Below are positions 45,601-55,357 of a DNA stretch of 64,000 bases, piece after piece. The DNA is taken from NCBI RefSeq assembly GCF_000687475.1, contig NC_057318.1, positions 1,426,001-1,490,000 of the forward strand, read 5' to 3'. A model generated the notes under the pieces. That model did not search any database. It worked only from the letters and a program-made list of their open reading frames with translations, and was not told the origin of the DNA. Source of the stretch: Ustilaginoidea virens. Lineage: Eukaryota; Ascomycota; Sordariomycetes; Hypocreales; Clavicipitaceae. Numbering within the stretch: position 1 is the first letter of the stretch; each line of letters starts with the position of its first letter. The position numbers and the translations under genes are program-made.

Positions 45601-46022
45601 CAAACATCCATCGTCACAACAACCTCGCGGTGCACTCTACAGTACCTACCTCATACCTCCTGTAGCAGTACGTCCAGTCAAGCCCGGTACCAATCTGCCA
45701 ATGTGGGGACAGGTGGAGCTGCCAGAGCCGTCGTCTTAGATGTAAACCCGTCTCGAGCTATGATTGGGCAGCTTGCACACTGGCCGTCATTGACATCATG
45801 ACATGACCTCTCAACATCTGCTTCGCTTTTCTCCAAAGTAGCTGGCGACTTTTCAAGACCCAATGATTGTAAAAAATTTTAGGTAGACTCTTTCTTTTCT
45901 AATCTCCGTGCTCAAACCTGCGTCTTCTTTTCTTGATCTCGCGAACCCAAAAAGTGTCATCTCGCACTTTCAATTGTTGCTGGGTAATCAAACCTCAAAA
46001 ACCACATATCACCGGACGAATG

Positions 46023-46056
<34 letters not shown>
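46023..46056. repeat. Poly(A) tract, 34 bases
   Basis: Uninterrupted A run about 120 bp before the photolyase start codon. A poly(dA:dT) tract of this kind can exclude nucleosomes from promoters; that role is inferred. Confidence 0.95.
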
Positions 46057-46058
<2 letters not shown>

Positions 46059-46173
46059 ACGCAACGTGATCCAAGCGATCGTTTTCCCTTCATAAAGCGG
46101 AGATTAATACAGCATCTAACCAAAAAGCAATAAGAATAAAATTAAACAAATATACCGCCACGAGTTGCTCAAC

Positions 46174-48111
46174 ATGGCCAAGCCAAGAGTCATCTATTGG
46201 TTCCGCACCGATCTCCGACTTCACGATTCTCCAGCTTTAAAGGCCGCGCTGGATCTCGAGCCAGCTGTTTTGTGGCCCATATTCACTTGGGATCCGCATT
46301 ATGTCTACCACGCCAGAGGCGGCACAAATAGATGGCAATTTCTGTATGCCCAGCATCGTTGCGTTATGTCTCGCTGATCGCACAAGGTAGTCGAGCCATT
46401 GCTAATGTTTCCTCGCTTCCGCAGATTAGACTGCCAGAATGATCTTTCCGAATCCATCAGCAGATTGAATCCCAAATCAAAGCTATTCGTGCTTCGAGAA
46501 GGTCCCCAGACACTTTTCCCCAAGCTCTTCAAGGCTTGGCATGTCACTCATCTAGTTTTTGAAAAGGATACCGACTCATATGCTCGGGGACGTGATGCCG
46601 TCGTAACCAGGGCAGCCGAGGCTGCCGGCGTGCAGGTCGTGGTTCGATCGGGCAGGACGTTGTGGGACAGTGACGAAATCGTCTCCAAAAATGGTGGCAA
46701 TCCAACCATGTCCATGACTTCCCTGCTATCCGCCTCTAAAAAAATTGGTCAGGTTCCGCGACCAATTTTCGCGCCAACCTGCCTGCCCGATCCGGCCGAA
46801 ATGCCCGTTGACTTTGATCATAATCAGCCAAGCACAGGGCCAGATAGAAATGCTCAGGGGAGGCCGGGAAACGACGCTACATATAAACACATTGCTGGTC
46901 CAAAGGGTGACTTTGCCATAGAGACGTTAGAAGAACTGGGGTTTGAACCGGCAACTACACCTCACAAAGGGGGAGAAAATCGAGCCCTGAAACACTTGAA
47001 GGCAATTGTCGAGGACAAAAAGTATGCGGCTACTTTTGAGAAGCCCAAAACCAGCCCTGCGCTGTTTGAGCCCCAATCGACCACGTTGCTCTCGCCGTTC
47101 CTTCACTTTGGCGCCCTCTCGGTGAGAGAGTTCTATTGGCAAGTTCAAGACGTCGTCAGTTCCTATGGAAAGGGAGCGTCCACCCCTCCGGAAAGTCTTA
47201 CGGGGCAGTTGATATTCCGCGATATGTATTTTGCAGCGCAAGCAGCCATAGGGGACCACTTCCACCAGACGGCTGGCAACGCACACTGCCGATTTATACC
47301 CTGGCATCTGCCATCCAAGACGGATGCTGATACTGGTCTTACGACCGGCGAATATCACATCGACTCTCAACAGGCGGAGAAATGGTTCCAGCGGTGGAAA
47401 CTGGGCGTCACGGGATTTCCGTGGATTGACGCGCTTATGCGGCAGCTTCGTCACGATGGGTGGATTCATCATCTCGGTCGCCACAGCGTAGCCTGCTTTC
47501 TTACCAGAGGAGGGTGCTACATTGACTGGGAGCGAGGCGCAGAAGTCTTTGAGGAATATCTGCTCGACCATGAGCCAGCCTGCAACGCTGGTAACTGGCA
47601 ATGGCTGTCCTGCACAGCCTTCTTCTCGCAGTATTTCAGATGCTACAGCCCGATCTCGTTTGGGCAGAAATGGGACAAGAACGGCGATCTGATTCGTCGC
47701 TGGGTGCCGGAACTGAAGCATCTGAATGCCAGGTACATTTACGAACCTTGGAAAGCGCCCATACAGGATCAAAAGAAGGCGGGAGTCCGGGTTACCGGGG
47801 ACGGGTTGTCTGACGCGGGAAACGGCACCTACCCGAAACCCATGTTCGATTTCAACGAAAGACGAGATATATGTCTCTCCGCAATGAAAACGGCGTATGG
47901 TGTTGGCTTGCGTGGGGATGACAAGAGGGTGTCGAACGGAGGCTGGAGAGAAATGTTTTCCGAGGGAAACGGAGAAATACAAGGCCGGTTCGACAGCGAT
48001 GCGGGCGAAAGTGCGGACGATGGTGACAAGGAGAGGGAGAATGTCGGGGCGAAGAGACGCAGAAAGCCGAGCTCAGGAGCGGCGCCGAAGAAGCTGAAGA
48101 CGCAAAAGTAA
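46174..48111 (+). CDS. cry1: (6-4) photolyase / animal-type cryptochrome
   Basis: Exons 46174-46343 and 46425-48111 (618 aa); the 81 bp intron (donor GTATGC, branch GCTAAT, acceptor CCGCAG) joins RWQFL|LDCQNDL. The ATG is at 46174 (MAKPRVIYWFRTDLRLHDSPALKAA). The N-terminal alpha/beta antenna domain is followed by the FAD domain: LLSPFLHFGALSVREFYW, FRDMYFAAQAAI, WFQRWKLGVTGFPWIDALMRQL, HHLGRHSVACFLTRGG, CNAGNWQWLSCTAFF and FRCYSPISFGQKWD. The HHLGRH motif (residues 405-410) keeps the paired histidines tied to (6-4) photoproduct repair, and NAGNW keeps Asn at the usual FAD site. The basic C-terminal tail (KRRRKPSS, PKKLKTQK) looks like a nuclear signal. Repair activity is likely; a photoreceptor role is also known in related fungal Cry1 proteins. 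Confidence 0.95.
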
Positions 48112-48283
48112 CGTCCTCACAGAACCAGCCTACCAAACTGCAGCGTTGAAATAAGCCCTCATGGGAGGGAGTACAAGGAGTAAATCAGCTACAGAATGGG
48201 ATTCTCATATTCTCCTGGATGGAAACCACCCTCTGAGGAGTTGATGTAAAATCAGTCCCGAAGAAAAGAAAAAGTAGAGCGAC

Positions 48284-49379
48284 TCAGTAGGCGGCTCGAG
48301 TATCCGCGAGCCTCAGCCATTCCATAGCCCACAGTCTCCTCTCCTCGGTCGACCGTTGATCAGCAGGCATCGCGCCCCCGTCCAACTCCATCTCGGAAAG
48401 ACGCGCAAACATATCCCTTCTTCCGTTACACGCAGCTGCGTATAACCTCTGCGCCACCTCGCCCGACTCTCTCCGTTTCAGCAGATCCGCCAGCTCAACA
48501 TCAGCCTCAACGAGCCCGTCTTCGGCCAACCTGTCAAATATCCGTCTCGCCTCGTCTCCCTTCCCCGTCTTGACGTAGGCTTTGCCTAGACACAGCTCGC
48601 AGTAGGGTCTCCATTCAAAGCGTTCACTCAACTGAAGGGCCCGCCTCGTGGTTGCCACCGCAGCGTCAAACCTTCCTTGCTCGAAAAGCAGCTCCCCCGC
48701 GGCTGTGAGGGCGTCCGCATCTTTCCCGCTGCTCACGAGCTCCTCGAAACGCGCCTCTACCTTTCTTAGCTGCGGGATGCGCGTGTACGCGCCAGACCGG
48801 ATGAGCTGCCTGGCCAGCGAGAGCGTGGACGGACGATGCCCCATTTCGGAGGCGGATGACCAGAGAGCTGTGGCGAAGGCGTCTGCCGTCTTGGACTGCA
48901 TTTGGCGCATGATGCAGGCTACCGAGTGAAGAGTATCTGCGGAAATGGCGTCTCCTGTTTTTGCGAGGGAGAAGGATTTCGGAACAGCGTTAGCGATTCA
49001 GGAGGTTGCATCGGGTTGGATTGTGCGTACTGCCGCTGATTGACACTGCCCAGGGGCTTGAACCACGTTTGATGGCTTCTGCAAATCTTTGGGCTGCTTG
49101 GTAGTATTCCGAGCAGGTGAGACGCTTAAAAGAGTCGCCGTTTCGGTAAATGACGCTTTCAAAGGCACTGAGGGGGATTTCCGACAGGTTGAAGATTTGC
49201 GAGCTAGTCGGGCTGTTTCTTGGAGGACGCGCGATTGCATATGGTCGGGTTTGGTGGGTTGACGGCGCGTGTGAGAAGACGGACGTCCTCGAGATACGGA
49301 CAAGGAGCGGAGTCCTATTAGGAAGGAAACACATCTTGCATAGCAGGCAGCTCAGCTTTGGAGCTCTTCTGGTAGCCAT
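48284..49379 (-). CDS. Probable mitochondrial TPR/Sel1-like repeat protein
   Basis: Exons 49379-49031 and 48954-48284 (339 aa); the intron 49030-48955 (76 bp) has donor GTACGC, branch GCTAAC and acceptor AACAG, and joins AVSISG|RDAISADTL in frame. ATG 49379 opens a basic, Ser/Arg-rich N-terminus (MATRRAPKLSCLLCKMCFLP) typical of a mitochondrial presequence. The rest is helical with TPR-like units, for example GELLFEQGRFDAAVATTRRAL and LCLGKAYVKTGKGDEARRIF, and a C-terminal EERRLWAMEWLRLAD helix. I do not recognise a named family. Its stop lies only 172 bp from the photolyase stop, so the two convergent transcripts probably overlap in their 3' UTRs. Confidence 0.82.
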
Positions 49380-50033
49380 ATTTTGATTCAGGGGATGCAG
49401 CTCAGCAAGCTGATTGTCGTAGGGTCCAATGTTATGCGGCGTTTCAGATTTCCCAAGCTACACTGGCGAAAAGAACACATGCTCATGGGTTAGATGATGG
49501 AATGAAAGACAGTAATGTGTAAGCCTACCTAGGTAGGTGGTAGTAGAAGGTCAACATGTAGATTCGTCGTTGCATTTTACGGTTGACGTCGACTTGGTGT
49601 GAATGTGACTTGGACCTTGGGAGGTTGGAGATTCAACTTCACTGAAGCCGCTCTTACACCAATCAGACACCACCGCATCCCCGCCAGCATCCCACCACCG
49701 GGAGAATTGCAAGGACCCACTCAAGTTTTTTCCGCAGATGCAGGAAAGAAAACCTCCACAGGCACGGCCGAATTCTCAAGTACACAGTCGGCACATCAAC
49801 CGTTCAAAGGCCTGGATTTCCCCCGGTAGGGAATTGAGAAACAATACCTTCTTTCTTTCTCTCTTTCTTTCTCTCTTTCTTTCTTTCTTTCTTTTTTTTT
49901 TCTTCGAAAGGGAAGTGTCATTACACAGAGAGCCGAAAAGAAATACGCCGTCACCGTCTACATACGTTTCCACGCAAGATTCATCAACCTCAGTGAGGTT
50001 TCCCACTCGTTGGAACCTGTTATTCCCTCGGCC
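49380..50033. other. Divergent promoter region between the TPR-like gene and utp16
   Basis: Contains both promoters. CCTACCTAGGTAGGTGG, an AGGTACCT-like island, lies at about 49526-49542, and a CTTT/CTTTCTCT pyrimidine tract (49851-49902) lies upstream of the utp16 ATG. Confidence 0.6.
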
Positions 50034-51124
50034 ATGCCCGTCGAAACTCGCAAGAGGAAGGCCGCTATGGCTAAAGAAGCGCAGGCTGCTAAATCCGCGC
50101 CACCGTCCTCTAGCACGCCCGCGATCAAGCGTCAAAGGAGTCTGCCGGTACGAGCCAAGGAAGGCGATGATGGGATACCCAGCAAGGACGACGTCGGGTC
50201 GAAGCCGCCCCAGAACAACGTCATCACCTTTGACGACTGTGGAAACCCAGATCGGGAGCTCGCAATCTCTGCTGTGGAAGCAACCGACGTGTCGGAGGCG
50301 CTAGAGCAAGAGGCCAGCGACAGCGACGAGGCTCCTGAGGCTGTGTCGACGTCAAAGGTGGCCAAGAAGATGATTGAGTCTGCACAGGCTTTCCAGAAGG
50401 CGGCACGAGAGTATGTTTGCCGTTATTTTATTTATTTCATTTTATGTCTCGTTTTTTTTTTCCCCTCTTTGTCTACATTTCCGTTGGCTGGTTTTCATCT
50501 CATTTTTTTTTAAAAAAAAATAGAAATCCGTGTTTATTGGATTTATTCTTGATCTGTTGCTGCTGTTACGATTTTGGACAAAAACCAGGCTCTTCACCCA
50601 AGTCATGATGGATGGAATTGGTATCCTTTTGACTAACCTACTTTTACAGACAAGCTGCAGCTGAAAAGGAAAAACGCCGACAACGCGACGCTCTTTTCAA
50701 GCAGCAAGCCTCGGTGCGGAAAGAAGCGGAAGCTGGAGAAAATACTGGCCTGGTTGTGCCCGGTCCCATTGTTGCTCCAGCAGGGAAGAAATGGATGGAA
50801 CAGAAGCCGGTTCCCGACATGCTGCCTCTCGATTATCTCACCGACTCATCTAGCGAAGATGGGGACGAGGACAGGGTAGACTCTGCAGCAAGCCGGCAGC
50901 GCAAGCGCAAGCGCAACGTGGCGTCTGTTGAGAAGCGTCTATCACGGGAGAGCAGAGGGCCAAGGGACCAAGTCGTTGGGAGCACAATCTACAGAGTTTC
51001 CAAGCCTCTTGACAAGAGACTGGCGCCCAAGGCGAACAAGCATTCCAAGAGCACCAAGCAATTGTTGTTGAAGAGAGGCAGAGAGCCGGTGAAGAGCCGC
51101 TCTTTGGGGTTTGCAAAGAGGTAG
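50034..51124 (+). CDS. utp16: U3 snoRNA-associated protein, UTP16/BUD21 family
   Basis: Exons 50034-50410 and 50650-51124 (283 aa); the 239 bp intron has donor GTATGT, branch ACTAAC and acceptor TTACAG, and joins KAARE|QAAAEKEKRR in frame. The ATG at 50034 (MPVETRKRKAAMAKEA) is the first in frame; an upstream extension begins at TTG. The protein is small, highly charged and mostly disordered, with an NLS-like KRKAAMAK start. The conserved U3_snoRNA_assoc-type core includes VPDMLPLDYL, ending near VGSTIYRVSK, and the C-terminus is very basic (KQLLLKRGREPVKSRSLGFAKR). Utp16 belongs to the small-subunit processome that cleaves pre-18S rRNA in the nucleolus. The family call rests on recall of the motif order and length. 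Confidence 0.85.
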
Positions 51125-52726
51125 TGCAACACTCTACGTCTTGTTGTCCCAACCTGTTCCTTGCTCTGGTACGTGCCGGGACCGTAGTGGCCAACTCTTT
51201 TTCCTGAATGACGGCGTTTCACGGGGTTTCTTCTTTTTACTTCCACCTCTTTTTTTCTTCTTTCTTTCTCTGTTTTATGAAGAATGGCGCTTTCCTCACG
51301 TTTCAGAACCTCGCTGTCGGGTCAGGCTTGTCAGAAGAATCATCACGGCGCAAAGGAGAATTTACATTTCATTAGATTGCGCGTAGGTGGTGCACTCACT
51401 GGTGGGCATCCAATACCGCACGAGCCAATCTTGTCGTGATGGGTAAGCGGTGCGGACGGACAAGACAGTTTAGTTGGGAAACAGCAGCTTGACATGGTCA
51501 CGGGCGTCTGCAATGTCCTCGCATTGTCAAAGCCCGACTTGACTTTTCTGCTCTTTTCAACTGGTTGAGAAAAAGCTAGCAGCTGTACTTGGGCACACAG
51601 CTTCGTCCATGCTGCTCCGATCGGTGCCGGGCCGAAAACACCCTTTGGTGTTTTAAGTCGAGGGTTTTACAACGCCTGGTGGATGGTGCTTTGCAAGCGG
51701 ACCATGGTCTTTTTTGTTTTCTCATCAGCACGCCGTGATGACTGATGTTGTTATAGGGGCACCAAGTGGGCACGAAACCTTTGCGGTGATTCTGCACAGC
51801 GGCATGTCCCCTCAACGTGTATATAACTTCCGTGCCATATTGGGCCAAGTTGGAAACACTTCCAGTCCCATCACGGCCAGCCACCCAGAGAATCGCTACA
51901 CTTGATTGCTGAAAAATCAGATCTGCCCGTTGCGCAAGCACACGAGAGTGGGCACCAGTTCCTCCCCTCATTGATTCGTGCCGGCGACATCAGAAGGGGG
52001 AATAGTACCGAAAGGTTCTGGCTGACGCGCACAGACGTACGTACAGTACGGTACAGATTGGCGATGGTGATCTCTAGACTCTGGTCAAGTATGGATTGGA
52101 TAGATAGCTCCTGGCTGATGCGCGAAGCCACCGAAAGCACTATGCCCGTGCGCAATCGTCCAAGCCCAAGTGGCTTCGACATGCGCTTTGCGCACTTGTT
52201 TGAAGCTGATGCTCCGGTACCCCGCATCGAGACAGCAGAGGCTTCCTGCACGTTGAAGGAAGCTGGCAAAGGCCTCAACCCAGTCGACTGCAATTGCTTG
52301 TCAGAGGCGCATCATGGCGCGCGAGGGCAAGCATCGGTAATTCGATGACGAGACGGCGAGGCGGGTGTGGCGCCGTCCGTGCTAATGCCGGTTGGAGGGC
52401 CGAGCCAGAGCCGTGCATGGCGGCATGACGAATGGGAGACCGGGAGCCTATCGACGGAAAACGGTAGAAAAACGGTCAAGCTGCGAATCTCCGGTGAGGT
52501 CTTGGATTTATTTGACTGAGTCACATTTTGGACTCTTAGAGTCGCGGACCTGGTGGAGCGGGGGAGTGGAGATGGACATGGGGCGTGGAGATGGGCATGG
52601 GGCGTTCGGTTAAGGCGGCCGAGTGGGTCTCTGAGGGGCTGGGACTAGAGCGACTCATCAGTGGTCACTACCTGGTAGTAACTGGCCACGAGATTAGGTA
52701 CACCTACCTACCTACCTACCTACCTA
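51125..52726. other. Spacer between utp16 and the transposon stack
   Basis: The last normal-composition sequence before the repeats. A CGTACGTACAGTACGGTAC stretch is near 52036-52054. It ends in a CTACC tandem (52701-52726), into which the left transposon end is inserted. Frames are short and without recognisable domains. No RIP-like stop-rich pattern is obvious here. Confidence 0.6.
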
Positions 52727-53915
52727 CAGTGGGGTTCCAATAATGCACGAACAAAATCGCGTAGCGCGTAATCTTCGCGCCTCAACCAATTTTACCCTTT
52801 ACATTACAACGCCCATAATATACCACAACAATGCCCGGAAATCGTATCTTTGGTACAAAAATATCCGGAAATCGTTAAAGGAATTATGAATTCTCGCCAG
52901 TACAAAAAGCTGCTATTATGGCCGAATTATCGTAAGGTAAAACCTACCGCGCGGTAGCTGCCGCATTTAATACATTGTCATTAACCACGCATAGAATATT
53001 TAAACGCTGAAAAGAAGACGCAACCTTAGAAAATAAGCCTCGTTCCGGCCGGCCACCGAAGCTTATAAAGGCCAAAAAACGCTATATTGTTCTTCTTATC
53101 AAAAGGAACCGTAGCATTACATATAGTGCCCTAATTAGCGCTATGGGTGGCCGAATAAGCCGCTTAATTAACCGACGGTGCCTTTAAGGCACCTAGCAAT
53201 ACAAATAGAAAGCTATAAAAAGAATACCACTATAAAAAAAAACAGCAGCAAATAGGCTTCATTTTGCACATTATTAAATACTAAGAGTCGAAGAATTGAT
53301 AAAGGTAAGTATGATTAAAAATGGCCCCTTCTAATAGCTATTTACTAATATAGTACCCTACTTAGGTTATCTTTTCTAACGAGACTTCTATAGCCAACCA
53401 AGTACTAAATATACCAATATAGATATTCCGGAAGCCTCACAAACGATTTAATAAGGGTCTTATTAACCTTACTTGCTATATTAAGTCACTATTATCTATT
53501 ATGGCTTAGGGGGCTATTTATCGCATTAGCCGAAGCCCTATTATTATTATAGAACGCAATAAATAGTCTGCTAGAAAGGGATTTATAGCGCGAAGCTATT
53601 AGAAGGCTTTATCTAAAGGTTTTTTACCTATTTTTAACGGCACAAGGCTTTTCCAGCAAGATAACGCGAAAATTCACGTTTGCGCCAGTACGGCTTATTA
53701 GCTTTCTGAGCGTGCAATTATCTAGATTAAATAGCCTGCACATTCGCCTGATTTAAACCCTATTGAGCATATATGGAAAGCTTTAAAGTAGGAATTAGTA
53801 ACTGCTAACCCTTATCTATCTAATCTTAAAAAGAATAAGGCGCATAAGGCTGAATTAACTGAATGTATTAAAAAAGCGTGGGCAGTAATACCATAGGCCT
53901 TAATTACGAGGCTAA
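52727..53915 (+). mobile_element. Tc1/mariner-like DNA transposon, left part, RIP-inactivated
   Basis: The element starts at 52727 with CAGTGGGGTTCCAATAATGC, which resembles the terminal inverted repeats of Tc1-type fungal elements such as impala, and is preceded by the expected TA target (52725-52726). Its plus-strand transposase relic follows. The sequence is interrupted at 53915/53916 by an LTR retrotransposon end, so the right terminal repeat should lie beyond the window. Confidence 0.85.
52887..53915 (+). pseudogene. Tc1/mariner (DDE_3-type) transposase relic
   Basis: Read in plus-strand frames, this shows a helix-turn-helix segment (KTYRAVAAAFNT, THRIFKR), the linker ENKPRSGRPPKLIKAKKR, and DDE core words FSNET, LFQQDNAKIHVCAS, AHSPDLNPIEHIWKALK and a helical end KAWAVIP. 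The frame is broken by many TAG/TAA codons, nearly all explicable as CAG/CAA or TGG turned to stop by C-to-T (or G-to-A) change. The first catalytic Asp of the usual FSDE is Asn here (AAC), so activity is lost independently of the stops. The C-terminus is cut by the gypsy insertion. Confidence 0.85.
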
Positions 53916-54171
53916 TGTGACGGACTGGCCCTAGGGCGACTGCAAATAGGCGTCAATCGAATGTATTAATAAAACTAAGGAGGAAGGGAGAAGGGCCCGA
54001 ATCGGGTCCCTTCCGCAGTCTATATACATCCATATGTGGCGCGGGCTAGAGCCCTAATATTGCCCTATAGGCCCGCGCGTCTACCCTATATCATCCGTTC
54101 CGGACTAAGCATAGGCGCAGCCCGAGCCTTAGTTAATCTATAATACAGGCATAGCCCGAGTCCGTAATATA
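53916..54171 (-). repeat. LTR of the gypsy element (256 bp)
   Basis: Plus-strand ends are TGTGACGGAC and CCGTAATATA; on the minus strand this is TATATTACGG...GTCCGTCACA, i.e. a TG...CA LTR whose first G was mutated to A. It abuts the polypurine tract at 54172-54183. The partner LTR is outside the window, so the limits rest on termini and the polypurine tract only. Confidence 0.75.
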
Positions 54172-54183
54172 CCCCCCTTCTCT

Positions 54184-54548
54184 GGGAAAAATTTTATCTA
54201 TTCCGTATCGAGGTTACTATAGGGTTCGACCGGGTCTATTATATATCCAAATATCCCCTTATTTAGCCTTAAATGCCTCCCGCGCCATAATATCCTCGAA
54301 GTTCTCTAGCGGTTCCTAAGTCGGCGAATTATACCCCTTCTATTTTACCAGCATATTACGTTTGCTGCTACGACCCTAAGCGTTTTTAGCAGTTAGTATC
54401 TCCTCAACCTTAAATTCCTTATGCGGGGTATTAAAGTCTTTTAGTAAGACTAATAGGGGACTAGACCTAATATCTATAAGTATTTGGCTCGGCAGTAGGT
54501 CGGAAGCAGTACATTCTATAAGATTAACATAAAAAACCAGGTGGATAC
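54184..54548 (-). pseudogene. Gypsy 3' pol fragment with chromodomain
   Basis: Minus-strand translation gives EFKVEEILTAKNA, KRNMLVK, KGYNSPT, EPLENFEDIMAREA, interrupted by TAG stops at positions where a chromodomain would have Trp or Gln. Chromodomains at the end of integrase direct chromoviruses to heterochromatin. The fragment ends at the copia target site. Confidence 0.82.
54544..54548. repeat. Target site duplication GATAC, left copy
   Basis: Five bases directly before the copia 5'-side LTR; identical to 62122-62126. Confidence 0.9.
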
Positions 54549-55275
54549 TGTTGCAAAATGGTGACTCAGAACACTATTGGAAAGTATACTAAGTACCGAC
54601 AGTGGCGTACAAGGCGTTGCAAAATAAAACAAAGAGCTGTTTAAGGATTTAAAGCGCACAAGAGGTTAACCAGAGCAAAGATATCAGGGAAATCTGATTC
54701 TAATTGTTGGTGACTATTCTAGCTAGAAAGAGGGAATTTTGGGCATATTTCTACCATCTTGAAAAAGTGGTTGAAAATAATGAAAAACCGTAAAAATAGC
54801 GAAAAACCCGACGAAAAGTCGGTCTGCCCAACTATGCCCAGTCTATACCCAATATCCTACCTAGTGCATACCCAACCAAGCCTAGTGGCTTATAGCGGTG
54901 TGCCGGATGCCCTATAACAGCCTGCCGTATGGGCCGGAAGCCCTATATCGGTCTGCCGTAAATGACCGGTGTAGCGGGTGACTGTATGTAGAAGGCCGAA
55001 AGTGCTGGTATTAGCAAGGTTTGCCCATTTGGTAATCCCGTAGAAATGCGCCGCCTGTTGTGGGCCCTGTGGCCCGCTGTGACCGGCTGCTGTAGCCGGA
55101 TGTGGGTCGCTATACCAGTACCGTGACCGGCGCTATGGCCCACTGTAATCGGCGTTATGGGGCGCTGTGCCCCACTATAGCGCCTGGTATAGCCACCGCG
55201 ATATCTTAACGCAGAGACGTTGTATAGTGGCGAGACCAGTACTAAAATATAGCTAAAAAGGCACTAATTTTAACA
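54549..55275 (-). repeat. Copia LTR, left copy (minus-strand 3' LTR), 727 bp
   Basis: Starts TGTTGCAAAATGG and ends CTAATTTTAACA. Aligned without gaps to the right copy at an offset of 6,846; by hand I count about 38 differences, all transitions. Confidence 0.93.
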
Positions 55276-55283
55276 CCCCCTCT
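55276..55283 (-). promoter_or_regulatory. Copia polypurine tract
   Basis: AGAGGGGG on the minus strand directly upstream of the 3' LTR; the primer for plus-strand DNA synthesis in this family. Confidence 0.75.
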
Positions 55284-55357
55284 GATTAGCAATATAGCTA
55301 ATCCTAGCGTTAGAATAAAAGAAAGAAGTCCCGTAAAAAACAAGAAAAAAAGTTGAG

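Larger units (their letters stand above)
40826..46173. other. Divergent 5.3 kb spacer without supported genes
   Basis: Lies between the membrane-protein gene and the photolyase, so it contains both promoters. Visible: 41 T (40953-40993), GGGTGTGGGTGG runs (41928-41975), GCCAGGCTGCCAG and GCCAGCCAGCC repeats (42012-42040, 42356-42385), a perfect palindrome CGGAGTACTCCG (42641-42652), CTACCTACC-type islands (42608-42625, 44196-44228), a long homopyrimidine block with CCCCTCCCC repeats (43968-44032), TACTCCGTA (44733-44741) and 34 A (46023-46056) just upstream of the photolyase. Open frames are low-complexity. Confidence 0.6.

Noticed and set aside
46927..47982. 351-codon minus-strand frame opposite the photolyase
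   Set aside because: It lies antisense to a conserved coding exon and shows no recognisable family.
52612..52690. GGCCGAGTGGGTCTCTGAGG resembling a tRNA Ser/Leu A box
   Set aside because: No matching B box (GTTCGANTC) or acceptor-stem pairing was found downstream.
54943..55143. Near-identical open frames within both copia LTRs (also 61789-62055)
   Set aside because: They are the same non-coding LTR sequence repeated; there is no domain, and LTRs do not normally code in this family.
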